The position numbers were made by a program, and so were the translations under genes. From Flavobacterium lotistagni (lineage in GTDB: Bacteria > Bacteroidota > Bacteroidia > Flavobacteriales > Flavobacteriaceae), in the NCBI RefSeq assembly GCF_011392125.1, contig NZ_JAAJBU010000004.1:62001-126000 (forward strand): a stretch of DNA of 64,000 nucleotides, written 5' to 3'. Of the stretch, positions 6,843 to 16,396 are shown one piece after another. The notes under the pieces were generated by a model. The model made no database searches, was not told where the DNA came from, and saw only the letters and a program-made list of their open reading frames with translations. Position 1 is the first letter of the stretch. Each line of letters opens with the position of its first letter.

Positions 6843-8819
6843 ATGAATTTTGAGAGAAAACATTTAAGCGACGACCAATTACTCGATTTATACAAAAGAC
6901 TACTCAAGCCCCGCCTCATTGAGGAAAAAATGCTAATCCTGATCCGTCAGGGCAAAGTGTCCAAATGGTTTTCCGGAATTGGGCAAGAAGCTATATCGGT
7001 GGGTGTTACCGCAGTTTTAGAACCCGATGAGTACATCCTGCCGATGCACCGTAACTTAGGTGTTTTTACCGGCAGAAACATTCCTTTGTCGCGTTTGTTT
7101 GCGCAGTGGCAAGGCAAGGCGAGTGGCTTTACTAAAGGCCGCGACCGCAGTTTTCATTTTGGAACTCAAGAGTACAAGATTATTGGAATGATATCGCACC
7201 TAGGACCGCAATTGGGTGTTGCCGACGGAATTGCCTTAGCCAACAAACTCAAGAAAAATGGTAAAGTAACGGCCGTTTTTACAGGTGAAGGCGCTACTAG
7301 TGAAGGTGATTTTCACGAAGCCTTGAACATTGCTTCAGTATGGGATTTGCCGGTTTTGTTCGTAATCGAAAACAATGGTTACGGATTGTCTACTCCAACC
7401 AACGAGCAGTATCGCTGTGAAAATCTGGCTGATAAAGGAATTGGCTATGGCATGGAGAGCCACATCATCGACGGAAATAACATCTTAGAAGTTTACATTG
7501 AACTTTCAGAAATTGTTGCCTCGATGAAAACCAATCCGCGTCCGGTGCTGTTGGAATTTAAAACATTCCGTATGCGCGGTCATGAGGAAGCCAGCGGAAC
7601 CAAGTACGTACCCCAGGAATTGATGGATTTATGGGCGGAGAAAGATCCGGTGGAAACCTATCGTCGTTACCTGATTAAGCAGAACGTTATGACTAGCGCG
7701 CAAGATGAGGAATGGCGCAACGAAATCAAGAAAGAAATTGATGATCATTTGATGATTGCCAATTCAGAGGCTGATATTGAGGCTGATTATGAAGAGGAAT
7801 TGAATGATGTATATAAGCCGTATGATTTTGAAGAAATTAAGCCGACTGATGAAACTGAAAACATTAGATTTATAGATGCCATTTCCCAAAGTTTAAGACA
7901 GTCGTTCCAGCGTCATGACAATTTGGTGATTATGGGGCAAGATATTGCAGAATATGGTGGCGCTTTCAAAATTACCGATGGCTTTGTCGCTGAATTTGGA
8001 AAACACCGCGTCATTAATACACCGATTTGTGAAAGCGCTGTAGTTTCCGCAGGTATGGGTTTGTCTATTAATGGTTATAAAGCGATTGTAGAAATGCAAT
8101 TCGCAGATTTCGTTTCCACAGGATTTAATCCGATTGTGAATTATTTAGCGAAAGTCCATTACCGTTGGCAGGAAAAAGCTGATGTTGTGGTCAGAATGCC
8201 TTGCGGTGGCGGAACTCAAGCTGGTCCGTTCCATTCGCAAACTAACGAAGCTTGGTTTACTAAAACGCCCGGTTTGAAGGTGGTTTATCCGGCATTTCCT
8301 TACGATGCGAAAGGGCTTTTGGCAACCGCAATCAATGACCCGAATCCGGTTTTGTTTTTTGAACACAAATTGCTTTACAGAAGTGTTTATCAAGACGTTC
8401 CAAAAGATTATTATACCTTGCCATTCGGAAAGGCAGCAACGCTTCGCGAAGGTAACGACATCACGATTATTGCATTTGGCGCGGCCGTTCACTGGGCGCT
8501 GGAAACATTAGATAAAAACCCTGATATTTCTGCAGATTTGATTGATTTGAGAAGTTTGCAACCATTAGATAAAGAGACCATTTATGCGTCAGTTAAGAAA
8601 ACCAACAAGGCGATTATTGTTCAAGAAGATAGTCTTTTTGGTGGTGTGGCCAGCGATATTTCGGCAATGATTATGGAAGATTGCTTTGAATTCCTCGACG
8701 GTCCGGTGAAACGAGTGGCGAGTTTGGATAGTCCGATTCCATTTACGAAAGCACTTGAGGAGCAATATTTACCCAAAGAACGTTTTGAAATAGCATTGTT
8801 GAAATTGCTAAAGTATTAA
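6843..8819 (+). CDS. Branched-chain 2-oxoacid dehydrogenase E1, fused alpha and beta subunits
   Basis: This 658-residue protein decarboxylates a 2-oxoacid with thiamine diphosphate and passes the acyl group to the E2 lipoyl domain. The alpha half (about residues 1-330) contains the ThDP/Mg motif region TGEGATSEGDFHEALN and NNGYGLSTP. The GEG variant resembles branched-chain 2-oxoacid dehydrogenase alpha subunits. The beta half (about 345-658) has MGQDIAEYGGAFKIT, CESAVVSAGMGLS and VQEDSLFGGVASDIS. Fusion of alpha and beta in one chain is common in Bacteroidota. The E2 and E3 genes are not nearby. I chose the ATG at 6843, because an upstream TTG overlaps the promoter. A hairpin terminator follows. 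Confidence 0.9.
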   Translation: MNFERKHLSDDQLLDLYKRLLKPRLIEEKMLILIRQGKVSKWFSGIGQEAISVGVTAVLEPDEYILPMHRNLGVFTGRNIPLSRLFAQWQGKASGFTKGRDRSFHFGTQEYKIIGMISHLGPQLGVADGIALANKLKKNGKVTAVFTGEGATSEGDFHEALNIASVWDLPVLFVIENNGYGLSTPTNEQYRCENLADKGIGYGMESHIIDGNNILEVYIELSEIVASMKTNPRPVLLEFKTFRMRGHEEASGTKYVPQELMDLWAEKDPVETYRRYLIKQNVMTSAQDEEWRNEIKKEIDDHLMIANSEADIEADYEEELNDVYKPYDFEEIKPTDETENIRFIDAISQSLRQSFQRHDNLVIMGQDIAEYGGAFKITDGFVAEFGKHRVINTPICESAVVSAGMGLSINGYKAIVEMQFADFVSTGFNPIVNYLAKVHYRWQEKADVVVRMPCGGGTQAGPFHSQTNEAWFTKTPGLKVVYPAFPYDAKGLLATAINDPNPVLFFEHKLLYRSVYQDVPKDYYTLPFGKAATLREGNDITIIAFGAAVHWALETLDKNPDISADLIDLRSLQPLDKETIYASVKKTNKAIIVQEDSLFGGVASDISAMIMEDCFEFLDGPVKRVASLDSPIPFTKALEEQYLPKERFEIALLKLLKY

Positions 8820-8840
8820 GATATACCTTGTTAATTCTTG

Positions 8841-8872
8841 AAAAGAGCACCTGATTTTGAGTGCTCTTTTTT
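8841..8872 (+). terminator. Rho-independent terminator after the E1 gene
   Basis: AAAAGAGCAC and GTGCTCTTTT form a perfect 10-base stem around a 10-base loop, followed by further T residues. It starts 21 bases after the E1 stop codon. Confidence 0.9.
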
Positions 8873-8972
8873 GTATTCTATAATTTTGTTTTTTTAGGTT
8901 TTATAGCCTTTGATTTTGGCAATATTTATTATCTTGTACCGCGTTTATTATCTGATTTTAAAGAACCTGAAA

Positions 8973-11900
8973 ATGATTCAAAAGATTACCAAGTCTCTAT
9001 ATTTATTTGTTGCCGTTTTTGTAACCCTTGTGGGTTATTCTCAAAATTTAATTACAAATGGTGATTTTGAGAGCGGTGGAGCTGGAGTAGGTTTTCAGAC
9101 CAACTATTTTTTAGTGAGCTCTAACAGCGGGCCGAGAAACTATGCAATTGTTAGTGCTCCGGGCACTATCAATGCCAATTTCAACAATGCTTGTATCGAT
9201 CATACTGCTGTCGGTAATAAAATGATGGTGGTCGATGGTGCTAATTCTGGGCCTAACAGTGATAAAGTCTGGGAAGCTTTAACTTCGACCGGAGGTGGCG
9301 GTGGAATTCCCGTTACTGTTGGAACAACATACACATTCAGCTATTGGATACAATCGATTTCGACCACTAATACTGTGGCTAATTCGGCAGATATTCAAGT
9401 TAAAATCAATAATGTAGATATTCTTCCAACCACTGGAAGCAGTATTTGTCCGGTGGCGCTTTGTGGTTGGACTCAAGTAACTTACACTTGGGTAGCCAAT
9501 TCAGGATTTGCTCAGATTTGGCTCTTTGACCGGCAAACTTCGAGTGCAGGAAATGACTTTGCATTGGATGATATTTCATTTACAGCAGCACCATCACCTT
9601 TGTCATTAACTTATTCTATCACTAATCAAACCTGCGTTAATACTACTGATGCTACAATTTTTGGTTACGGTCGGGGCGGAACTCCACCGTATGTGAGTTA
9701 TACTTTATCCGGACCAATCCCATCAGTGACTAATGCCACCGGACAATTTACTGGGTTGACAGCTCCTGGACCTTATACGCTATTGGTTACTGACAGTGCA
9801 GGCGCAACTTCGCAACAAACTGGTATTTCTTTGGCGGTTCCGACTGGATTGAATTTAACGGCAGCTGCGACTACTATTTGTGCCGGCGGTTCAACAACAC
9901 TTACGGCAACTGGCGGCGGTACTTACACATGGAGTGTAAACCCAAGTACAGAAACTGTTCCAACTGGAGCGAATCCAACAGTAAGCCCAACAGGCACGGC
10001 GACTTACACGATTAATTCTACAACTACAACGCCCGATAATTTAATTTACAATGGTGATTTTTTTCTTGGAAACGTAGGTTTTACAAGTGATTATAACTAT
10101 TACAATCCTAGTAATCCAACCAATGCCCAAAAGGCTTACGGAGTAGTCACTAATGCGAATACATGGGAAGTTGGTTTTGCCGCGTGTAACGACCATACTA
10201 CTGGAACTGGAAGAATGCTTGTGGTAGATGGATCGACTACAAATAATGATAAAGTTTGGTGTCAGACCGTACCAGTAACTGCTGGTCAGAATTATGCGAT
10301 TCGTTATTGGGTTCAAACCTTGGCTTTGCCCAATCCGGCGAATATTGAGGTCACCATCAATGGCGTGTCTATGGGAACATCGCTTGCGCCTTCCACGACT
10401 TGCAGTTGGGGACAACAATCTTACAACTGGAATGCAGGTGCCAGTACTACCGCTGAGATCTGTTTTTATAATCGCAATATCAATTCTAACGGAAATGACT
10501 TTGCCTTAGACGATATTACTTTCTCAAGAACAAATACTTGTGTGTTGCCTCCTAAGTCGATTACCATCAATGTTACTCCCAATAATATTGTACTCAATAT
10601 TACCAATCCTAATTCTATTTGTGCGCCCGGAACAGTTGATATTACGGCTCCAGCAGTGACCGCCACAAGTACTTCAGGAACGACTTTATCTTATTGGGCA
10701 GATGCTGCGGCTACGTCCAGTCCGCTAACGTTGGCTCAAGCCCAAGCGATTGCCACCAGTGGCACTTACTATATTAAAAGTACTTTAGGCTCTTGCTCGG
10801 TGATTCGCCCTGTTGTAGTGACCATTGCTACAAGTAGTTCGACACCGGCGCCTACGGTTGTTACTCCGGTTTACCTCTGTAACGGAAGCGTAGCTACACC
10901 AGTAACTGCCACTGCTTTACCTGGCGCTACCTTAAACTGGTATAATGTAGCCTCTGGAGGCACTGCCTTCCCCACCGCACCGACACCATCAACAGCAACA
11001 GATGCCTTAAATTCTTATTGGGTGAGCCAAACGATTGGGACTTGTGAAAGCCCTCGAGTTCGGTTGAATGTATTTGTAAACTCACTTACCGGAACAATAT
11101 CAATGTTCTGTGATAATACCCGAATTACGACCAATCCCCCGACTTCCATCTTAATGGACTGGAACAATTTAGCTGGCGGAAATGCAACTTATAACTATAC
11201 TTATTCGATTAATGGAGGGCCTGCAGTAACGGGAAGCACCACGGCGTCATCACTAGAAATATTTGGTGTATTGCCAGGTCAAAGTGCTACGATGACTATT
11301 CTATCTGCGGTGGGATATCCTTGTATAGCATCTCAATTTCCGATGAGCAACACTTGTACGAATTGTGCTAGTACAACAACTCCTACCTTTACACTTCCGA
11401 CTTCTATTTGCCAAGGTTCAACAGCTCCGGCACTTCCAGCAACATCCAACAACGGTATTACGGGTACTTGGTCACCTGCCATAATCAGTAATACTACTGG
11501 AGGTAATTATGACTTTACTCCGGATCCGATTTTGTTTCCTTGTGCTGATCCGTTTACTCAAACCATTACAGTTGTCAATCCACCCAACCCTGGAACTTTG
11601 AGTGCCAATCCGGGAGCGAATATTTGTGTAGGCGGCACGGCAACACTCAGTTCAACAACTAGTGGTGGAACGTGGAGTTCTACCAACACTGCTGTTGCAA
11701 CGGTCAATCCGTCTACCGGAGTGGTCACTGGGGTCAGTGCTGGAACCAACGTGATTATAAAATATACAGTATCCGGAACCGGAGGTTGTTTGCCAGTTGA
11801 TGCTCAAATCTTGATTAATGTGTCAGCGCCTCCAGTTGCAGGAACATTAAGCGGAGGAAATACAGCAATTTGCGTAGCTGATACCACTACATTCATCCCT

Positions 11901-14063
11901 TCAATTTCTGGAGGAACTTGGTCTAGTCTGCAACCGACAATCGCCAGCGTAAATGCGACATCAGGTTTGGTTACCGCCTTAGCGGCCGGACAGGCCACTA
12001 TTCGTTACACCATATCAGGAACCGGTGGTTGCGCAAATGTTTTTGTAGACAAAGTGGTCACAGTTTCAGCTATTCCAAGCGCCGGGATGTTAAGTGGTGT
12101 TCAAGCCATTTGTGTCGCAGGAACCACTACCTTTCAATCCACTGAAGCCGGAGGAACATGGAGTATTAGCCCTACCGGAATTGCTACCATATCCAGCACA
12201 GGGAACATTGTCGGTGTTGCTGCCGGAGTGGCTACAGTGAGCTATATTGTCAATGGTACCGGAGGTTGTCCTGCTAGTGCGCCAGCTACCAGAAACGTAA
12301 CCGTTACCGCTGCACCAAATCCAGGAACTTTGAGCGGTGGACAGAATATTTGTCAAGGCTCGACCACGGTTTATACCCCAACAGTTACCGGCGGATCTTG
12401 GTCTTCTCTTCAGCCGAATATCGCTTCAGTGCATCCAACTTCTGGTGTTATTACCGGTTTGGCTGTTGGTCAAGCGACCATTAAATATACTGTAGCAGGA
12501 ACTGGAGGTTGTGGCCCTGCTGATGTAACAAGAATTATAAATGTCAATCCGAATGTCACTCCAACTTTTAATCCCGTTGCTGCAATTTGTGAAGGAAACG
12601 CGATTAGCCCGCTGCCGACAACTTCAACTAATGGCATCACCGGAACATGGTCTCCGGCATTAAACAATACTGCCACTACACAATATACTTTCACACCGAC
12701 TACAGGCTTATGTGCCAATCCTACTATATTAACTATTACGGTTAATCGTAGGGAAGTGCCATTATTTGCTGGAATAACTCCTCAATGTCAAGGAGACACG
12801 CCACCGGTATTGCCCAATTCTTCGGATAATGTACCGCCGATTTCTGGAACTTGGAATCCGCCAACGGTAAGTACTGCAACACTAGGAACCACTTTTTATA
12901 CTTTCAATCCATCAGCCGGACAGTGTGTCTCGACAACTTTAACTCAATTACCTATTACCGTAGTTCCGGTGATTACGCCGAATTTTGCCTCAATTGCTCC
13001 TATTTGTGACGGAAAAACAGCTCCGATTTTAAGCACGACTTCCCCCAATGGAGTAGAAGGTACTTGGAATCCGGCTATCATTAGCAATACACTAACAGGA
13101 AATTATTTGTTTACACCTACGTCCGGCCAATGTGCCTTATCGCAAACCTTGAGCGTTTCGATTATTCCCCGAACCGTTCCTGATTTTGCAACGATACCAG
13201 CTTTTTGCAAGAACAGTACACCGCCTGTTTTGAATCTGACTTCGCCTAATGGCATTACTGGAGTTTGGAATCCATCAGTTATAGACAATACGGTTAGTGG
13301 TAATTTTCCTTATGAATTTGTACCTGATGAGGCCACCGAATGCGCTACACGACAAACAATATATGTTACTGTCACTGAACCTATTTCACCAGGATTTCCA
13401 GATTTGGCGTTCTGTACCGGAAGTTTAGTTCCCGCATTACCAACAGTTTCCCCTAATAATATTACAGGTAGTTGGTCTCCGGCAACAATAGACAATCTCA
13501 ACAGTGGTGCTTATCTCTTCACGCCAGATTTAGGAGAATGTGCTATTGCGCAGACGATGAATGTAACCATCAACCAATATACTTTAGTGGCTATTGACGG
13601 TATAGTGACGAATTATTTCGACGAGAACCAAGTCATTACTGTATTGGCAACAGATCCCGGAAATTATTTGTACCAATTGGATTATGGACCATTACAGCAA
13701 AGCAACGTATTTCAGAATGTTCCAGCCGGTACACATGTGATTAAAGTAGTAGATGCTAACGGTTGCTCTAGTCCTTTAACTCGTGACGTTTTGGTAATTA
13801 ATTATCCTAAGTTCTTTACTCCGAACGATGACACTTACAATGATACTTGGAACATCAACGGATTGAATCAGCAATTGAGTTCAAGAATTTTCATTTTCGA
13901 CCGATATGGAAAACTGCTCAAAGAAATTTTCCCGAGCGGCAAAGGTTGGGATGGAACCTACAACGGCAATCCGCTACCGGCTGACGACTATTGGTTCAGC
14001 GTAGATTATCAGGAAAACGGGCAATCAAAAAATTTCAAAGCGCATTTTTCACTCAAACGATAA
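8973..14063 (+). CDS. Giant T9SS type B surface protein with Ig-like repeats
   Basis: The 1696-residue protein begins with a signal peptide (residues 1-24, ending GYSQ) and is probably exported by the type IX system. Two related N-terminal modules start NLITNGDFESGG and NLIYNGDFFLG (about residues 25-205 and 370-525). Both end in NDFALDDI and look like jelly-roll carbohydrate-binding-type domains. Four Big2/bacterial-Ig-like repeats follow (see 11580-12550), then about six shorter repeats of the type ICxGxxxPxLPTxSxNGITGTWxP. The last 80 residues (KFFTPNDDTYNDTW to the end) are the gliding-motility-type CHU_C/type B sorting domain. An upstream in-frame start at 8910 would precede the signal peptide and is rejected. 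The role may be adhesion; the ligand is unknown. Confidence 0.9.
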   Translation: MIQKITKSLYLFVAVFVTLVGYSQNLITNGDFESGGAGVGFQTNYFLVSSNSGPRNYAIVSAPGTINANFNNACIDHTAVGNKMMVVDGANSGPNSDKVWEALTSTGGGGGIPVTVGTTYTFSYWIQSISTTNTVANSADIQVKINNVDILPTTGSSICPVALCGWTQVTYTWVANSGFAQIWLFDRQTSSAGNDFALDDISFTAAPSPLSLTYSITNQTCVNTTDATIFGYGRGGTPPYVSYTLSGPIPSVTNATGQFTGLTAPGPYTLLVTDSAGATSQQTGISLAVPTGLNLTAAATTICAGGSTTLTATGGGTYTWSVNPSTETVPTGANPTVSPTGTATYTINSTTTTPDNLIYNGDFFLGNVGFTSDYNYYNPSNPTNAQKAYGVVTNANTWEVGFAACNDHTTGTGRMLVVDGSTTNNDKVWCQTVPVTAGQNYAIRYWVQTLALPNPANIEVTINGVSMGTSLAPSTTCSWGQQSYNWNAGASTTAEICFYNRNINSNGNDFALDDITFSRTNTCVLPPKSITINVTPNNIVLNITNPNSICAPGTVDITAPAVTATSTSGTTLSYWADAAATSSPLTLAQAQAIATSGTYYIKSTLGSCSVIRPVVVTIATSSSTPAPTVVTPVYLCNGSVATPVTATALPGATLNWYNVASGGTAFPTAPTPSTATDALNSYWVSQTIGTCESPRVRLNVFVNSLTGTISMFCDNTRITTNPPTSILMDWNNLAGGNATYNYTYSINGGPAVTGSTTASSLEIFGVLPGQSATMTILSAVGYPCIASQFPMSNTCTNCASTTTPTFTLPTSICQGSTAPALPATSNNGITGTWSPAIISNTTGGNYDFTPDPILFPCADPFTQTITVVNPPNPGTLSANPGANICVGGTATLSSTTSGGTWSSTNTAVATVNPSTGVVTGVSAGTNVIIKYTVSGTGGCLPVDAQILINVSAPPVAGTLSGGNTAICVADTTTFIPSISGGTWSSLQPTIASVNATSGLVTALAAGQATIRYTISGTGGCANVFVDKVVTVSAIPSAGMLSGVQAICVAGTTTFQSTEAGGTWSISPTGIATISSTGNIVGVAAGVATVSYIVNGTGGCPASAPATRNVTVTAAPNPGTLSGGQNICQGSTTVYTPTVTGGSWSSLQPNIASVHPTSGVITGLAVGQATIKYTVAGTGGCGPADVTRIINVNPNVTPTFNPVAAICEGNAISPLPTTSTNGITGTWSPALNNTATTQYTFTPTTGLCANPTILTITVNRREVPLFAGITPQCQGDTPPVLPNSSDNVPPISGTWNPPTVSTATLGTTFYTFNPSAGQCVSTTLTQLPITVVPVITPNFASIAPICDGKTAPILSTTSPNGVEGTWNPAIISNTLTGNYLFTPTSGQCALSQTLSVSIIPRTVPDFATIPAFCKNSTPPVLNLTSPNGITGVWNPSVIDNTVSGNFPYEFVPDEATECATRQTIYVTVTEPISPGFPDLAFCTGSLVPALPTVSPNNITGSWSPATIDNLNSGAYLFTPDLGECAIAQTMNVTINQYTLVAIDGIVTNYFDENQVITVLATDPGNYLYQLDYGPLQQSNVFQNVPAGTHVIKVVDANGCSSPLTRDVLVINYPKFFTPNDDTYNDTWNINGLNQQLSSRIFIFDRYGKLLKEIFPSGKGWDGTYNGNPLPADDYWFSVDYQENGQSKNFKAHFSLKR
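11580..12550 (+). repeat. Four tandem Ig-like (Big2) repeat units within the giant surface protein gene
   Basis: Each unit is about 80 codons. It starts PGTLS or AGTLS, has a Cys in ICxG or ICVA, then GGTWSS, an IASV-type strand, SGxVTGxxxG, and ends YTVSGTGGC. Protein similarity is high but DNA identity is moderate. This points to old duplication rather than recent expansion. Confidence 0.8.
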
Positions 14064-14068
14064 ACAAA

Positions 14069-14100
14069 AAAAGCTTCCACAAAACGGAAGCTTTTATTTT
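14069..14100. terminator. Bidirectional terminator between convergent genes
   Basis: AAAAGCTTCC (14069-14078) pairs perfectly with GGAAGCTTTT (14086-14095) around a 7-base loop. T residues follow on the plus strand, and a matching T run follows on the minus strand. It can therefore end both the giant surface-protein gene and the convergent SRPBCC gene. Confidence 0.92.
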
Positions 14101-14115
14101 AAATGATTGAGGCAA

Positions 14116-14955
14116 TCAATTATTCTCTACATATTTTTTGAAATTGTCTAAGATGCTTTGCCAACCGGATTGCTGCATTTCAAGTGGATGCTGGTTCTCG
14201 GCTTCAAAGGTTTCTACAATTCGAATTTGCCCGTCAATAGGAGCAAAGAGGATAAATACTTTGCGTCCGCCGATGATGGCATAACTCAATTTTTCGTGGG
14301 GCTTTACTTCGATGTAAGTCCCTTCAAAATCAAAACTCGAACTGCCATCTTTGGCAGCCATCGTATAACTGAAATGCGCGCCAACTTTCACATGATTGGT
14401 CGCTTTAGGCGTGTGCCAATCCTCTGAAGCGTTATTCCAATTAACGATGTGTTTCGGGTCAATCCAATAGTCCCAAACCTTGTTCATGTCTGCATTTACA
14501 GCGGTCATCACGGTGATGTAATTTTTTTCTGAAAGCTCTTTCACAATCGCTAAAGCTTTAGGAAAAGCCTCATTGAAATAGTCTGCCATTTCGTTCGGAA
14601 AATCAACACTTACCGAAAGTTTGATTTGTCCTTCAACTTCTTCCAAAGTGTAACTTTCAGTCGTGCCAGACCACGCCGGGCTTTCTTCTTGTGGCTGCTC
14701 TTGATGGTTTTTAACTTCCCCCAAATGTTGGAACACCATCATTTTATTGCGCTCTAGCTTTACAATTTCGCTATACATACCGTTGCCGTCTGGGCCCAGA
14801 AAATGAATTCGACTGTTTTTCTTCCAATCTGATTTGGCGTATGAGCCTACATGAAAAGCACTTGTCCATTGCATATATGAGCCTTCATCCCACAAGGTTT
14901 GCCAGACTTTTTCTGCCGGAGCACTTATGGATATTTCAAACAGATGTGCTTTCAT
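14116..14955 (-). CDS. Tandem SRPBCC/AHSA1-domain protein
   Basis: From the ATG at 14955 the protein is 279 residues and contains two START-like SRPBCC modules. The first starts LFEISISAPAEKVWQTLWDE. The second starts near residue 147 with TVMTAVNADMNKVWDYWIDP, followed by IVNWNNASEDWHTP and a C-terminal WQSILDNFKKYVEN helix. Such domains bind hydrophobic ligands in a deep cavity; AHSA1-type members are usually annotated as activators or polyketide-cyclase-like. No substrate is evident. The OsmC gene lies 64 bases upstream on the same strand. Confidence 0.85.
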   Translation of the reverse strand: MKAHLFEISISAPAEKVWQTLWDEGSYMQWTSAFHVGSYAKSDWKKNSRIHFLGPDGNGMYSEIVKLERNKMMVFQHLGEVKNHQEQPQEESPAWSGTTESYTLEEVEGQIKLSVSVDFPNEMADYFNEAFPKALAIVKELSEKNYITVMTAVNADMNKVWDYWIDPKHIVNWNNASEDWHTPKATNHVKVGAHFSYTMAAKDGSSSFDFEGTYIEVKPHEKLSYAIIGGRKVFILFAPIDGQIRIVETFEAENQHPLEMQQSGWQSILDNFKKYVENN

Positions 14956-15019
14956 TTTATAGTGTATTAGCATGAGATAGGGGTTTAAAAAAAAAGCACC
15001 GGAGTGCTTAGTTAGTATA

Positions 15020-15430
15020 TTAGTTCAACTGGTAATCTACCGAAATTTCTGTGTTGAGCAGTTGTGAAATCGGACAGTTTTTCTCGGCATCTTTGACCAA
15101 ATCGGCAAATTCCTGTTCACCAATGTTGGGAACTTTGGCACTCAAAGTCAGGTGAGAACGAGTAATTTTTCCGTCTTCAAAAGTGATCTCACATTTGGTT
15201 TGTAATTCTTCAGGAGTATAACCCGCGCCGCTTAAATTGAAGCTTAGTTTCATCGTGAAACAACCTGAGTGTGCGGCAGCAATGAGTTCTTCGGGGTTGG
15301 TCCCGACGCCATTTTCAAATCGAGAACCAAACGAATATTGTGTCTTATCGAGAACCGTGCTTTGGGTAGTCAGATGACCTTTGCCTTCTTTTCCGGTGCC
15401 ATTCCATACGGCAGTTGCATTTCTTTTCAT
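15020..15430 (-). CDS. OsmC-family peroxiredoxin
   Basis: The 136-residue protein reduces organic hydroperoxides using two cysteines. One is in AAHSGCFTMKLSF near residue 57, the other in AEKNCPISQLLN near residue 118. The arrangement and length are typical of OsmC itself (as opposed to Ohr). The N-terminal ATAVWNGTGKEGKGHL strand pair also matches OsmC. It probably protects the cell from peroxide stress. It lies just downstream of the aromatic-degradation genes, but a functional link is only a guess. Confidence 0.9.
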   Translation of the reverse strand: MKRNATAVWNGTGKEGKGHLTTQSTVLDKTQYSFGSRFENGVGTNPEELIAAAHSGCFTMKLSFNLSGAGYTPEELQTKCEITFEDGKITRSHLTLSAKVPNIGEQEFADLVKDAEKNCPISQLLNTEISVDYQLN

Positions 15431-15488
15431 AGTAATTGTTGTTTAGTTTTTTTTTAAGAAGGCCTAATTTACGAAAAAATCGAATCGA

Positions 15489-16238
15489 TTAATATTTTCC
15501 ACTCAGCAATTCACCGCCAATTCCAGACTTTGCGTCGATGCCCAATTTCTTCATCATTTCATAAGTAGTACAAACGGCTGCCGAGGTTACCGGAATTCCA
15601 ATTTCTTTCTGGATCAAATCAATCGCGGGCAATGATGGCATTTGTACGCAAGCCGAAGCCACAAGCACATCAACGTTTTTTAAATCCAATCGCTTATAAA
15701 TTTCAAGTAAGTTCATCGGGTCTTGCGCAGCCACTTCCAAATTGTCCGGAATTTCCAAAGCAATCGAATCGACGACTTCAAAACCTTGATGCTCTATATA
15801 ATCAACCACCAAATCGGTCAGCGGTCTCATATATGGCGTAATCACTGCCACTTTTTTCGCGCCCAGCACTTTCAAGCCATTGATTAAAGCGCCGGCACTC
15901 GTTACAATCGGTGTCGGAAAACCATTGGCCACCGTTTCTTGGTGCAAGTTCACTTCAGACACGCAATGGTAGCCGCGGCCCATGCTCATAATGGCTACCA
16001 AACAAGCGTAACCCATCACATCTACGTGTGCATCAGAGAGTTCTTGTGCGCATTTTAGGCTCATCGCATCCATGGCTTCGAGTTCTTCCTTAGTGACCTT
16101 TTTCATGCGCATCCGGCTTGAATGGAAAGTAAAACGCTCTGGCAATATTGTCTCCCGCGCACGAAAAACCGCTGGTATCTCAGTTTCCATCGTCACGTTA
16201 GACGAAGGCACAATCTGGCCGATTCTATATGTTCTCAT
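15489..16238 (-). CDS. Maleate cis-trans isomerase (Asp/Glu racemase superfamily)
   Basis: This 249-residue enzyme is predicted to convert maleate to fumarate. It opens RIGQIVPSSNVTMETEIP, a characteristic start of maleate isomerases and arylmalonate-decarboxylase relatives. It carries one catalytic Cys in MGYACLVAIMS (near residue 80) and the second in LVASACVQMPSLP (near residue 195). In gene order it is the last pathway enzyme, after gentisate dioxygenase and an FAH-family hydrolase. This matches a route in which maleylpyruvate is hydrolysed directly to maleate and pyruvate. A GC-rich repeat separates it from the preceding gene. The family is secure, and the maleate assignment is strengthened by context. 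Confidence 0.85.
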   Translation of the reverse strand: MRTYRIGQIVPSSNVTMETEIPAVFRARETILPERFTFHSSRMRMKKVTKEELEAMDAMSLKCAQELSDAHVDVMGYACLVAIMSMGRGYHCVSEVNLHQETVANGFPTPIVTSAGALINGLKVLGAKKVAVITPYMRPLTDLVVDYIEHQGFEVVDSIALEIPDNLEVAAQDPMNLLEIYKRLDLKNVDVLVASACVQMPSLPAIDLIQKEIGIPVTSAAVCTTYEMMKKLGIDAKSGIGGELLSGKY

Positions 16239-16269
16239 TATTCACTATTAATTATCAGTTATTCTCTTA

Positions 16270-16370
16270 GGGCGTGCCACCGGCTCCGCTGCGCTGCACC
16301 GCTGTCGCGTTTTCCGCTGCAATTCCTCGCTCGTGCCTCGCTGCGGGATTTCCGCTGCAACCGCTCACGC
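16270..16370. repeat. GC-rich intergenic repeat element
   Basis: About 100 bases of strikingly GC-rich sequence lie in an otherwise AT-rich intergenic gap. They begin GGGCGTGCCACCGGCTCCGC and end CTCACGCG. TTTCCGCTGCAA occurs twice, at 16311-16322 and 16349-16360, and CGCTGCG/CTCGCT units recur. No reading frame on either strand looks protein-like. Elements of this style are known to me from flavobacterial intergenic regions. I cannot confirm other genomic copies from this window. Confidence 0.65.
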
Positions 16371-16396
16371 GAACCAGAGGCTGCAATTACTTCAGG

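Noticed and set aside
11580..12550. Regular repeats resembling a CRISPR array
   Set aside because: The repeats are in-frame 80-codon protein modules of a surface protein, with diverged DNA sequence and no constant short repeat.
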